Assembly: GCA_025350055.1 (NCBI GenBank)
Contig: JANXYK010000025.1
Location: forward strand, 1 to 64,000
Direction of reading: 5' to 3'
From: Gammaproteobacteria bacterium
GTDB lineage: Bacteria; Pseudomonadota; Gammaproteobacteria; Steroidobacterales; Steroidobacteraceae
Length of the DNA stretch: 64,000 nucleotides
Positions within the stretch are counted from its first letter, which is position 1. Each line of letters opens with the position of its first letter. Shown piece by piece: positions 10,988 to 19,570 of this stretch. The translations under genes and the position numbers were made by a program. The notes under the pieces were generated by a model. That model was given only the letters and a program-made list of their open reading frames with translations, was not told the origin of the DNA and made no database searches.

Positions 10988-11084
10988 CAGTATTCCTTCA
11001 CTCTCGAGCTTGGGCCCGGGCGGCGCAAATGATACCCACGTCAAATCGTACCGGTGTGACCGAATCCCCAGCTTGCGAGCGCTC

Positions 11085-12086
11085 ATGAATGGCCCCGATC
11101 TGACGCCCTTCGCGGGCCTGACCCCCGACAAGGTGTTGGCCGCCGCGGAGGCCGTGGGGCTGAAGCCCGATGGGCATCTTTTTGCGCTTAACAGCTATGA
11201 AAACCGCGTCTATCGGCTCGGCTGCGAGGACGCGCCGGCGCTGGTGCTGAAGTTCTACCGGGCTGGCCGCTGGAGCGATGCGCAGATCCTCGAGGAGCAC
11301 GCTTTCGCGCTGGAACTGGCCGCGGCCGAGATTCCGGTGGTGGCCCCGCTCGTGCTGGGTGAATCCAGCCTGCGGCACGTTGAGGGCTTTCGCCTCGCGG
11401 CCTTTCCGCTGCGACCCGGCGGCGCGCCCGACCTCGACCAGCCCGAGGCGCGCGAGCTGCTGGGCCGCACGCTGGGGCGCATCCACGCGATCGGTGCGCT
11501 GCGGCCCTTCGTGGCCCGACCCAGCCTCAGCGGCGAGCGGCTGGGTGCACGCGCCCGGCGCACGGTACTGGCGGCGCCGCAGTTCCCGCCGCATATGCAC
11601 GAGCGCTACGAGCAGGTGAGCGCGCGGCTGCTCGCCCAGGTGCTGGACGTCACTGACGAGGGCCACGGCTGGCGGCCGATCCGGCTGCATGGCGACTGCC
11701 ACTTGGGCAATATCCTCTGGCAGGCGCAGGGTCCGACCCAGGGCGCGGTGTTCGTCGATCTGGACGATTGCCTGAACGGACCGGCGATCCAGGACCTGTG
11801 GATGTTCCTTGCCGGTAATCCCGATGAGCGCGCCCACCAGTGGAGCGAGCTGATGGCCGGGTACCAGCGCTTCACCAGCATCGAGCGGCGTGAGACCCGC
11901 CTGATCGAGGCGTTGCGTGCAGTGCGCATGCTTAACCATGCGGCCTGGATTGCCGAGCGCTGGCAGGATCCGGCCTTTCCGCGTGCCTTCCCCTGGTTCG
12001 GCGAGGCGCGCTTTTGGGAGCAGCATGTGCTCGATCTGGCAGAACAGGCCCGGGTGCTCGATGAACCGGTAGACATAGGGTTATAG
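11085..12086 (+). CDS. srkA: Stress response kinase A (YihE/SrkA family)
   Basis: The ATG at 11085 gives 333 residues, the family's usual size; the open frame upstream overlaps galE and is not part of the gene. It is a choline-kinase-like Ser/Thr protein kinase. The catalytic HGDxxxxN element reads LHGDCHLGNIL and the metal-binding DLDD follows in VFVDLDDC. The N-terminal lobe NSYENRVYRLG carries the nucleotide-binding region. SrkA counters stress-induced programmed death in Escherichia coli; that role is inferred here from the family. The next gene follows after 10 nt. Confidence 0.9.
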   Translation: MNGPDLTPFAGLTPDKVLAAAEAVGLKPDGHLFALNSYENRVYRLGCEDAPALVLKFYRAGRWSDAQILEEHAFALELAAAEIPVVAPLVLGESSLRHVEGFRLAAFPLRPGGAPDLDQPEARELLGRTLGRIHAIGALRPFVARPSLSGERLGARARRTVLAAPQFPPHMHERYEQVSARLLAQVLDVTDEGHGWRPIRLHGDCHLGNILWQAQGPTQGAVFVDLDDCLNGPAIQDLWMFLAGNPDERAHQWSELMAGYQRFTSIERRETRLIEALRAVRMLNHAAWIAERWQDPAFPRAFPWFGEARFWEQHVLDLAEQARVLDEPVDIGL

Positions 12087-12096
12087 TGCGGGGGAT

Positions 12097-12642
12097 ATGC
12101 CGCACGGACGCATCTGCCGCCCCATCGCCCTGTGCCTGCTGGCTGCCCTGGCCCTGTTCGGTGGCTGCAGCAAGAGCAACGAGGCCGCCCGCGAGCAGCG
12201 CGAGGCGCATGCGCAGGCGCGCGCCGGTGCGCAGGCGGCAGCGGAGCGACTGGCCGCCGCCGACGCCGCTGCGGACGACCTGGTAGCCGCGGTCGGCAAC
12301 ACCGATACCTCCACGCTCGTGAGCCTGCGCTTCAAGCTGGCCGAACAACCGCGTGTGGGCAAGCTATTGCGGGTGCAGCTCGCACTGGCCCAGGCGCCGG
12401 GCCTGGAGATCGAAGCGATGCACGTATCGCTGGTGCCGCGTGATGGCCTGAACGTGCAATCGACTCGCACCATCGACTACATCGGACCGCCGACCGGTGC
12501 CACGCAGGAGATCCAGGTGGATGTGCTGCCCACGCAGACCGGTGTGCTCGGTCTTGCCGTGACCGTACTGGTGGACAGCGCCGGCGCCTCGATTGCACGC
12601 ACCTTCACGATACCGCTGATCGCTATCGGTCCAGAGTCCTGA
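12097..12642 (+). CDS. Small lipoprotein of unknown function
   Basis: The protein has 181 residues. The signal peptide ends LFGGC (Cys24), so the mature protein should be lipid-anchored. A helical, Ala/Glu/Arg-rich segment (about 28-60) with coiled-coil character is followed by a beta-rich domain (about 70-181). I recognise no family with confidence. It follows srkA by 10 nt and may be cotranscribed. Confidence 0.7.
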   Translation: MPHGRICRPIALCLLAALALFGGCSKSNEAAREQREAHAQARAGAQAAAERLAAADAAADDLVAAVGNTDTSTLVSLRFKLAEQPRVGKLLRVQLALAQAPGLEIEAMHVSLVPRDGLNVQSTRTIDYIGPPTGATQEIQVDVLPTQTGVLGLAVTVLVDSAGASIARTFTIPLIAIGPES

Positions 12643-12755
12643 GCGGGCGCGGCGCCGTGCGGCGCCTGCCATTTAGACTAAATCCGGGATGCGCCTCACG
12701 CGCTGCGCTGAGGCCTGTTCGTATGATCGTGGGCGTATCCATCCCCGCGCGGATT

Positions 12756-15700
12756 ATGACAAGAGAAACACTCAGCTCGCTCCCGGTTCCCACGCTGCAG
12801 CCGGCTGCCGCTGTGCCGCTCGATGATGCCGAATTGCATGAACGGCTGCGTGCGCAGCTCGACACGCTGAAGCCCGGCACCAGTCCCGCCGCGTTGCTCG
12901 GCCAATTGTTGCCGCTGGTCAGTCGCCAGTACGAGCAGATGGATGAGGAGCGGCGCGGTGTGGTGCGCTCGATGCAGCTGCTGGCCGAGGAAGCGCGCTC
13001 CTTCGCGCAGGGCCTGGCGAGCGCCGATGCCGGCCAGTCGCGCGCGATCCTGAATCACATCAAGGACGTGGTGATCACCGTCACCGCCGATGGCGCGATC
13101 TGCGTCTTCAATCCCACCGGTGAGCAGCTGTTCGGCTTCTCGCAGGCCGAGGTGATCGGGGTATCGATCGCACACCTGTTGCCGGATCTGCCCGTCCAGG
13201 GTTCATTGTTCCGCGGCCTGCAGGCCTTTGCGGTCAAGGAAGAAAAGGGCGCGCGCCCGTCGGAGCCGCGCGCCACGCAGGCGCGACGCAAGAACGGCGA
13301 GCTGTTTCCGGTCGAGGTGATCGCGAGCCTGGTGCGCATCGATCGGCGCGATGTCTATGTGCTGTGCCTGCGCGATATGAGCGAGCGGCGCGAATCGGAA
13401 CTGGCGCTGCGCGACAGCGAAGCGCGCTACCGCACGCTGGTCGAGAGCGCGCCGGAAGTGATCGTGGTGATCGACACCAACACCGGCTGCTGCACCGATG
13501 CGAACGAAAATGCGCTGCGCTTCTTCGGTGTGACGCGCGCAACCTTGAGCAGCCTGCAGCTGCGCGACCTGCTGGCCGCCGCCAGTGCGGCACCGCCCGG
13601 CACAGGCGAAGCGCCGGCGCCGCAGGTGTTCGAGTGGTTGTATCGCGCGGCAGGCACCGCGCAATCCGCTGCTGGTGCGGCCACGCTGGTGACCGAAGTG
13701 CGCCTGATGCCGCTGCCCGGCTCGCCGCAGCTGCTACGCGCCAGTATCACCGATATCAGCGAGCGCAAGCGCGCGCAGACCATCATGGCGGGCGAGCGCG
13801 ACATCTTCGCCCGCATTGCCGCCGATGCGCCGCTCCATGAAGTGCTGCAGGCCACGGTGGCGCTGGTTGAATCCATCTCGCACGATTTCATCGTCACCAT
13901 CGGGCGCCTGGGCCAGGACGGCCGCGGCTTCGTCGAAGTGATCGGCAACCGGCTTCCCGTGGCGCTGCGCGCCGCGGAAGAGCAGGCGGCGATCGATGTG
14001 CGCAATGGCTCGAGCGCAGCGGCCGTGTACCTGGGGCGCGCGGTGCTGGTGCCGAATGTGCGCACGGATCCTTATTGGCAGCGTCGGCGCGAGCTGGCGC
14101 AGCAGGTGGGCGTGGCGGCCGCGTGGGCACTGCCCATCAAGGCCGGCGGTGGCGGGCGCGTGCTCGGTGCGCTGACGGTCTATCGCGCTCAGGTGGGCAA
14201 GCCCGCCGAGCCGGATCTGCAGTTGATCACGCATGCGGCGCGGTTGGCGGGCATTGCGATGGAGCGGCGTTATGCGGCCGAAGCGCTGCGCGCCAGCGAG
14301 GCGCGCTTCCGCGGTCTTTATGAAAGCGTGATGGATGGCGTCTACCAGGTGTCGCCCGAAGGGCGCGTGCTGGCGGTGAACCCGGCCTTCGTGAAGATGC
14401 TGGGCTACAACACTGCCGAGGAAATCTATGCGCTGCCTTCCGCAGCGGCGCTCTGGTGGAACCCGGCCGAGCGCCCGGCCTTCCTGGATGAACTGCATCG
14501 CAACGGCGCGGTGCACATGATCGAATCGCTGCTGCGCAAGCGCGATGGCACGCAGGTGGTGGTGCTCGAGAGTGCGCGCGTGCTGCGCGATGAGCAGGAT
14601 CGCCTGCTGTCCTTTGAAGGCACGATTGCCGACATCACCGAGCGCAAGCGCGCCGAGCAGGTGATCTTCGAGGAAAAGGAACGCGCCCAGGTGACGCTGC
14701 AGTCGATCGGCGATGGCGTGATCACCACCGATCGCGAAGGGCGCATCGAGTATCTGAACCCGGTGGCTGAGCAGCTCTCGGGCTGGCGCGGCGCCGAGGC
14801 GCGCGGCGCCACGATCATGAACGTGCTGCGGCTGCGCGACGAAGTGACGCACAACGAGATCGAGAATCCGCTGCTGCGCTGCCTGCGCGAAGACAAGGTC
14901 ATCAACTTCGGCGAGCACAGCGTGCTGATCAACCGCCTTGGCCAGGAGATCGCGATCCAGGATTCGGCAGCACCGATCCGCGATCGCAACGGCTGCACGG
15001 TCGGCGCGGTGGTGGTGTTCCGCGATGTCACCAAGGAGCGGCGCCTCAAGCGCGCGCTCTCCTTCCAGGCCAGCCACGATGCGCTCACGGGTCTCATCAA
15101 CCGGCGTGAATTCGACAACCGCCTGCAGTCTGCACTGCAGGGCGCGCGCGACGGCGATGGCACGCATGCGCTGCTGTACGTCGACCTGGACCAGTTCAAG
15201 GTCGTGAACGACACCTGCGGCCACAGTGCCGGCGATCGGCTGCTGCGCGATGTGACGGCCCTGCTGCAGCAGCACGTACGTTCGGCGGATGTGATCGCGC
15301 GCCTGGGCGGCGATGAATTCGGCATCCTGGCGCAGCACTGCTCGATCGAGCAGGCGACGCGCATCGCTGAGGTGATCCGCCAGTCAGTGCGCGATTATCG
15401 CTTCACCTGGGAGCAGAACGCGGTCAGCATCGGCGCCAGCATTGGCGTGGTGGAGATCACGCGCGACAGCGAGAGCGTGGCCACACTGATGAGCGCCGCC
15501 GACATCGCCTGCTATGCCGCCAAGGACGCCGGCCGCAACCGCGTGCACGTGTATGACGCCGGCGAAATCTCGGGCCGCCATCGCGAGATGTACTGGGTGA
15601 GCCGCGTCACGCGCGCCGTCGATGACAATCGCCTGGAGCTCGAATACCAGCTGATCAAGCCCACCAGCGCGGCCACGGCGGCACTGCCGACCTTCTGTGA

Positions 15701-16358
15701 GCTGCTGGTGCGACTGCGCGGTGATGACGGCGAGCTGATCTTGCCGGGCGAATTCATTCCTGCCGCGGAGCGCTACAACATCATCGGCACGGTCGATCGC
15801 TGGGTCGTGGAGCGTGCGGTGAGCATCCTCAAGGACATCATCGACGCCGGTCGTGAGCCGCCGCTGCTGGCCGTGAATCTCTCGGGCAACTCGATCTGCG
15901 AGCGCAGCTTCCTCGATCTGGTGTTGTCGCTGGTCGAGGATCCGCGCATCGGACGCTGCCTGTGCTTCGAGATCACCGAATCCGCGGTGATCACCAGTCT
16001 GTCGCAGGCGGTGTTTTTCATGCAGGAGCTGCGCAAGCGCGGCTGCCGCTTCGCGCTCGATGATTTCGGCAGCGGCCTCTCCTCGTTCCATTACCTGAAG
16101 ACCTTGCCGGTGGATTTCCTGAAGGTGGACGGCCAGTTCTTCGGCGGCGCGACGCCCGACCCGGTCGATCGCAGCATGGTCGAGGCGATCAGCAAGGTGG
16201 CGGCGGCCTTAGGTATAGCCACCATTGCCGAGCGGGTCGAAAGTGCCGAGGCCATGGAACGCCTGACCGCGCTCGGGATCAATTTTGCGCAGGGCCATTT
16301 CCTGGCGCGGCCGCAAGCACTCGCGCACCTGTTCGAGCCTCATCCGAAGGCGTCTTGA
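12756..16358 (+). CDS. PAS/GAF sensor with GGDEF and EAL domains (cyclic-di-GMP turnover)
   Basis: The ATG at 12756 gives 1200 residues; an upstream ATG at 12723 is also possible. Order of domains: N-terminal helical region, PAS (about 105-210), PAS (about 220-340), GAF (about 345-490), PAS (about 505-620), PAS (about 635-755), GGDEF (about 765-930) and EAL (about 945-1190). The GGDEF signature is exact at 851-855 and the inhibitory I-site RSAD lies five residues before it. In the EAL domain the signature reads ELL (Glu982). Other catalytic elements (NLSGN, EITES, LDDFGSG, LKVDG, AERVE) are kept, so both synthesis and hydrolysis of cyclic-di-GMP look possible. There is no transmembrane segment, so it should sense a cytoplasmic signal. 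Confidence 0.88.
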   Translation: MTRETLSSLPVPTLQPAAAVPLDDAELHERLRAQLDTLKPGTSPAALLGQLLPLVSRQYEQMDEERRGVVRSMQLLAEEARSFAQGLASADAGQSRAILNHIKDVVITVTADGAICVFNPTGEQLFGFSQAEVIGVSIAHLLPDLPVQGSLFRGLQAFAVKEEKGARPSEPRATQARRKNGELFPVEVIASLVRIDRRDVYVLCLRDMSERRESELALRDSEARYRTLVESAPEVIVVIDTNTGCCTDANENALRFFGVTRATLSSLQLRDLLAAASAAPPGTGEAPAPQVFEWLYRAAGTAQSAAGAATLVTEVRLMPLPGSPQLLRASITDISERKRAQTIMAGERDIFARIAADAPLHEVLQATVALVESISHDFIVTIGRLGQDGRGFVEVIGNRLPVALRAAEEQAAIDVRNGSSAAAVYLGRAVLVPNVRTDPYWQRRRELAQQVGVAAAWALPIKAGGGGRVLGALTVYRAQVGKPAEPDLQLITHAARLAGIAMERRYAAEALRASEARFRGLYESVMDGVYQVSPEGRVLAVNPAFVKMLGYNTAEEIYALPSAAALWWNPAERPAFLDELHRNGAVHMIESLLRKRDGTQVVVLESARVLRDEQDRLLSFEGTIADITERKRAEQVIFEEKERAQVTLQSIGDGVITTDREGRIEYLNPVAEQLSGWRGAEARGATIMNVLRLRDEVTHNEIENPLLRCLREDKVINFGEHSVLINRLGQEIAIQDSAAPIRDRNGCTVGAVVVFRDVTKERRLKRALSFQASHDALTGLINRREFDNRLQSALQGARDGDGTHALLYVDLDQFKVVNDTCGHSAGDRLLRDVTALLQQHVRSADVIARLGGDEFGILAQHCSIEQATRIAEVIRQSVRDYRFTWEQNAVSIGASIGVVEITRDSESVATLMSAADIACYAAKDAGRNRVHVYDAGEISGRHREMYWVSRVTRAVDDNRLELEYQLIKPTSAATAALPTFCELLVRLRGDDGELILPGEFIPAAERYNIIGTVDRWVVERAVSILKDIIDAGREPPLLAVNLSGNSICERSFLDLVLSLVEDPRIGRCLCFEITESAVITSLSQAVFFMQELRKRGCRFALDDFGSGLSSFHYLKTLPVDFLKVDGQFFGGATPDPVDRSMVEAISKVAAALGIATIAERVESAEAMERLTALGINFAQGHFLARPQALAHLFEPHPKAS

Positions 16359-16365
16359 ACGATCA

Positions 16366-16414
16366 TTTAAGTCATTAAACGGCTGTTGAGTTGCGGGTTT
16401 GGCTGGCCTAGAAT
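16366..16414 (+). promoter_or_regulatory. Sigma-70-type promoter and possible operator of the TetR-Rieske gene
   Basis: TTGAGT at 16386-16391 and TAGAAT at 16409-16414 are separated by 17 bp, 29 bp before the ATG at 16443. Just upstream an AT-rich inverted repeat (TTTAA-gtca-TTAAA, 16366-16379) stands out in GC-rich DNA and could be an operator. The operator role is a guess. Confidence 0.5.
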
Positions 16415-16442
16415 GCGCTCCTGACGCAATCGGGGGTGCTCC

Positions 16443-18302
16443 ATGTCGGTCAACCTGGACCTCAAGAACGCCAGCCGACCCAGCGGCTCCAAGCTCGACC
16501 TAATCCACGCTGCGGTCGAGGCGATCTCGCGCTACGGCCTCTCCGAACTCACCTCGGCACGCATTGCCGGCGCCGCAGGGCACACCGCAGCCTCGATCAA
16601 TTTTCACTTCGGCAGCAAGGAAGCCCTGTTGCTGGCCACCTTGCGCGAGGTCTCGGAGGAGTACGCGCAGTTGCTGGCGGGCACGCTCGCCAACGCCGGC
16701 GACGATGCACTGCAGGCGCTGCTGGGCATCGTCGATCTGTCGCTGAGCCCGCAGCTCAGCGACTCGCACCGTATCGCGGTCTGGTACGCCTTCCTGACCG
16801 AGTCGGGCGCACGCGCCGCCTACCAGCGCATCTGCGGCGAGCGCGACCAGAACTACATCCAGAGCCTCACGAGGCTGTGCACGCGCCTCACCGAGGCGCA
16901 TGGCAATGCGCGCTGGCCCAATGCGCAGGCCGTCGCGCGCGGGCTTGCGGGCCTCGTGGACCAGCACTGGCAGGGGATCTTGTTCGCCGGGGACGCCTTC
17001 GATCGCGAGGCCGCGCGGCGCCAGTGCCGCGACTACCTGTGCAGCGTGTTCCCGTGGCTGGCGGTGCGCATCGAGGCGAGTCTGCCGCCCGCGCCGGCGA
17101 GCGCGCCCACGCCCGCGGTGGCGCCCGGTGTTGCGTCCGGCGCTGCCCCCGGTCTGCACTACACGTTGCCTGCGTGGATCTACCACAACGAGGAATTCCA
17201 AGAGCTGGAGCGCCAGCAGCTGTTCATGCCGTCCTGGCAGGTGGCGGCGCATGTCAGCGAACTGAAGCGCAGCGGCGACTACGTGAGCTTCGACTACTAC
17301 GGACAACGTGGTTTCGTAGTGCGCGACGAGACTGGCACGCTGCGCGCCTTCCACAATGTCTGTGCGCATCGTGCCCATGGCCTGGTCGAGGGCGAGCGCG
17401 GGCAGTGCGGCAAATTTCTCACCTGCAAGTACCACGGCTGGACTTACCATCTGGACGGCCGCAATCGCAGCATCAGCGCGCCCGAGAGTTTCGCGCCTTT
17501 CGATCGCAGCAAGTTCGGGCTCAAGCCCATCGAGCTCGAAGAGTGGCTGGGCTTCGTGTTCGTGCGTTTCCAGGGCGGGGAGCCCTCGGTCGCCGAGCGC
17601 ATGGCGCCGCATCAGGCGGAGCTCAGTCACTATCGCATCGCCGAGATGGAGCCGCTGACCGAGCTGTGGGAGCGCGAGGTGGCAATCGACTGGAAGAACG
17701 TGGTCGAGAACTACGTCGAGGACTATCACTTTCCGATGGGCCACCCGGGACTCGCGGCGCTGATGGATCCGGACTACGAGCGCCAGGTGTCGCCCGGGGG
17801 CACGATGCGACTCAGTCATCGTGTGCGCACCCAGCCGCGCCGCAGCTGGAGCGCCGAGCGCTATGCCGCGATATTGCCGGAGGTGGAGCACCTGCCGCCC
17901 GATATGCGCCGGCGCTGGAGCTATTTCGGGCTGTTCCCCAACATCTATTTCGATGTCTATCCCGAGTGGGTGGATTTCTTCCAGCTGCTGCCCATGGCGG
18001 CCGGACGCACCCGCCTGCGCGCGCGCGCCTTCGGCCTGGCGGATGACCGGCCTGCGATGCGCGCGGCGCGCTACCTGAACCGGCGCATCAACTATCGCGT
18101 GCAAGACGAAGACGAGGCGCTCACGCACTCGGTGCAGCGGGGTCTCGCCTCCGGTGCCTATACCCAGGGCATACTTTCGGACAAGGAAATGGTGCTGGCC
18201 GGCTTCCAGGACTGGGTAAGGGCGCGCCTGCCGGTGGCGGCGCTGGCGCAGGCGCCCACGCGTGGCACGATCGCGGCGCGTAACCTCGAATTGTCAGTCT
18301 GA
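16443..18302 (+). CDS. TetR/BetI-like regulator fused to a Rieske aromatic-ring-hydroxylase-type oxygenase
   Basis: One uninterrupted frame of 619 residues joins two proteins. Residues 1-213 are a TetR-family repressor of BetI type: helix-turn-helix SARIAGAAGHTAASINFHFG, then the helical ligand domain with the WYAFLTESGARAAYQRIC element. Residues 214-238 are an Ala/Pro linker. Residues 239-619 are a complete Rieske oxygenase alpha subunit with a [2Fe-2S] site CxH...CxxH (C307, H309, C328, H331) and a mononuclear iron site (H429, H434, probably D504). The bridging position three residues before H429 is Glu426, as in carnitine monooxygenase CntA, rather than the usual Asp. No reductase is encoded nearby. 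The HD-domain gene follows after 26 nt. Substrate is unknown; a quaternary or methylated amine is the best guess from the BetI-like part and the Glu bridge. Confidence 0.85.
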   Translation: MSVNLDLKNASRPSGSKLDLIHAAVEAISRYGLSELTSARIAGAAGHTAASINFHFGSKEALLLATLREVSEEYAQLLAGTLANAGDDALQALLGIVDLSLSPQLSDSHRIAVWYAFLTESGARAAYQRICGERDQNYIQSLTRLCTRLTEAHGNARWPNAQAVARGLAGLVDQHWQGILFAGDAFDREAARRQCRDYLCSVFPWLAVRIEASLPPAPASAPTPAVAPGVASGAAPGLHYTLPAWIYHNEEFQELERQQLFMPSWQVAAHVSELKRSGDYVSFDYYGQRGFVVRDETGTLRAFHNVCAHRAHGLVEGERGQCGKFLTCKYHGWTYHLDGRNRSISAPESFAPFDRSKFGLKPIELEEWLGFVFVRFQGGEPSVAERMAPHQAELSHYRIAEMEPLTELWEREVAIDWKNVVENYVEDYHFPMGHPGLAALMDPDYERQVSPGGTMRLSHRVRTQPRRSWSAERYAAILPEVEHLPPDMRRRWSYFGLFPNIYFDVYPEWVDFFQLLPMAAGRTRLRARAFGLADDRPAMRAARYLNRRINYRVQDEDEALTHSVQRGLASGAYTQGILSDKEMVLAGFQDWVRARLPVAALAQAPTRGTIAARNLELSV

Positions 18303-18328
18303 GCACGATCAGCGCGGGAGCAGCAGGC

Positions 18329-18910
18329 ATGCAGAAAGTGGTTTCGTTCACGCAGATGAAGTACGGCACCGGCGAGGACTACCAGTTCCTCGATGCCGAG
18401 GCCGACGAATATGCACGTGGCCTGCCGGGCGTGGTGCTCACGGCGCTGAAGCAACTGGGTCGCGGCCTGCAGGGCTATCGCGTGAGTCGCCTCGAGCATT
18501 CGCTGCAATGCGCGACCCGCGCGCAGCGCGATGGTGCCGATGACGAGATGATCGTGGCCGCGCTGTTGCACGATATTGGAGACGAACTCGCGCCCTTCAA
18601 CCATGCTGCGGTGGCCGCCGCGGTGATACGGCCCTATGTGCGTGAGGAGGTCACCTGGATCGTCGCGCAGCATGGGTTGATGCAGACTTATTACTACGCG
18701 CATCACTCAGGCGGTGACCGCAACATGCGCGACCAGCTGCGCGGCCATCGCTGGTTCGACGCGGCCGCGGCCTTCTGCGAGAACTGGGACCAGGCTTCCT
18801 TCGACCCCGACTACAAGTCACAGCCGCTCGAAGCCTTCGAGCCGCTGGTGCAGCGGATCTTCACCCGCAAGCCGCACGATCCGATGGTATTGCTGGCGAA
18901 CTCTGGCTGA
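18329..18910 (+). CDS. HD-domain protein, probable PhnZ/TmpB-like mixed-valent diiron oxygenase
   Basis: The protein has 193 residues. The metal-ligand pattern fits six ligands as in PhnZ and TmpB: His in LEHSLQC, His-Asp in ALLHDIGD, His in PFNHAA, His in VAQHG and Asp in ENWDQ. Most HD proteins are phosphohydrolases, but this six-ligand pattern with the LEHSLQ opening is that of the diiron oxygenase branch, which cleaves a C-H-activated hydroxylated substrate (C-P or C-C bonds). PhnZ has His three residues after the HD pair; here it is Asp (HDIGD), so substrate or gating may differ. It sits 26 nt behind the TetR-Rieske gene, an arrangement that suggests hydroxylation by the Rieske enzyme followed by cleavage here. 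Confidence 0.75.
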   Translation: MQKVVSFTQMKYGTGEDYQFLDAEADEYARGLPGVVLTALKQLGRGLQGYRVSRLEHSLQCATRAQRDGADDEMIVAALLHDIGDELAPFNHAAVAAAVIRPYVREEVTWIVAQHGLMQTYYYAHHSGGDRNMRDQLRGHRWFDAAAAFCENWDQASFDPDYKSQPLEAFEPLVQRIFTRKPHDPMVLLANSG

Positions 18911-18925
18911 GGGATCTGCGCGCGC

Positions 18926-19285
18926 CTATGCGGGCGCCACAACACCGGTGTTCCGGGCTGCCATTGCCAGCCGCTTGTCCAGTGTCCACAACGGCATCCG
19001 CGCGAGTCGCGCTGCGGCAAGCAGGTGAATGTCGATCCATCCCAGGCCACGTCCGTGCAGGCGTAGGGCGGCCATGAATTCCAGCACTTCGTCGTGTTCA
19101 TTGATCGGCAGGGTAGGTAGTGCCTGCAGCAGGCCCAAGATCTCGTCGCGTCGGGCCATATTGCCGCAGCCCAGTTCGCCGATAACGAAGGGATGGGTTG
19201 TGACCTGCGCTGCTTCCAGCGCGGCGACCAGCCGGGTATTGCGCCTTCGCAAGTGATCAACCCAAACCGAGGTATCGACCAGCAC
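18926..19285 (-). CDS. vapC: VapC-type PIN-domain toxin
   Basis: The protein has 119 residues from a GTG start. The PIN-domain acidic residues are present: Asp in LVDTSVW, Glu in VIGELGCG, Asp in GWIDIHLLAA and Asp in LWTLDKRL. VapC toxins are Mg-dependent ribonucleases that cut tRNA or rRNA. The start lies 21 nt after the vapB stop. It is convergent with the HD-domain gene, 15 nt away. Confidence 0.88.
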   Translation of the reverse strand: MLVDTSVWVDHLRRRNTRLVAALEAAQVTTHPFVIGELGCGNMARRDEILGLLQALPTLPINEHDEVLEFMAALRLHGRGLGWIDIHLLAAARLARMPLWTLDKRLAMAARNTGVVAPA

Positions 19286-19306
19286 GCTTTAGTCTGGCGC
19301 GGAAGA

Positions 19307-19507
19307 CTAGCGCGCAGCGCGGCTACGACGCCGCGTCACGGATTTCAGCCCGGGTTCGCTGCCGCCCAGGATTGCCAGCCGCCGCGCGCTTTCACGCGCG
19401 ATCAGCGCCTCGAGCCCGGCGTGGACCACCGCAGTCTTCTCGGCCAGCCCGCTCAGGCGCCGCGCCTTGCCGAGCAGCTCTTCATTCAGGATCAGTGTCG
19501 TTCTCAT
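19307..19507 (-). CDS. vapB: VapB-type antitoxin
   Basis: The ATG at 19507 (MRTTLIL) gives 66 residues; an ATG at 19513 is also in frame. The sequence matches short VapB antitoxins: an N-terminal ribbon MRTTLILNEELLGKARRLSG, then EKTAVVHAGLEALI and a basic C-terminus that should wrap the toxin. Its start lies at the edge of an inverted repeat that is the likely operator. Confidence 0.88.
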   Translation of the reverse strand: MRTTLILNEELLGKARRLSGLAEKTAVVHAGLEALIARESARRLAILGGSEPGLKSVTRRRSRAAR

Positions 19508-19547
19508 ATGCATAAGTATGGCTTATTTATGCATATTAAGCAAATGC
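19507..19547 (-). promoter_or_regulatory. vapBC promoter and operator
   Basis: Exact inverted repeat: TATGCATAA at 19507-19515 and TTATGCATA at 19527-19535, with an 11-nt spacer. On the minus strand a TTGCTT and a CATACT hexamer 17 bp apart overlap it. This fits autorepression by the VapBC complex. Confidence 0.6.
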
Positions 19548-19570
19548 GTCGATGCCCGCAATTCCGGGCC

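Noticed and set aside
13734-15338. Long antisense open frame (534 codons) inside the GGDEF/EAL gene
   Set aside because: It is an artefact of high GC and codon bias; the plus-strand protein has strong domain matches and the antisense translation is Arg/His/Ala-rich with no motif.
16500-18128. Long antisense frame and a shifted plus frame (16436-18046) over the TetR-Rieske gene
   Set aside because: Both lack recognisable domains, while the frame at 16443 carries complete TetR and Rieske motifs.
18329-18910. Naming the HD gene phnZ
   Set aside because: The ligand pattern fits the family, but the His-to-Asp change after the HD pair and the lack of phosphonate genes make the name unsafe.
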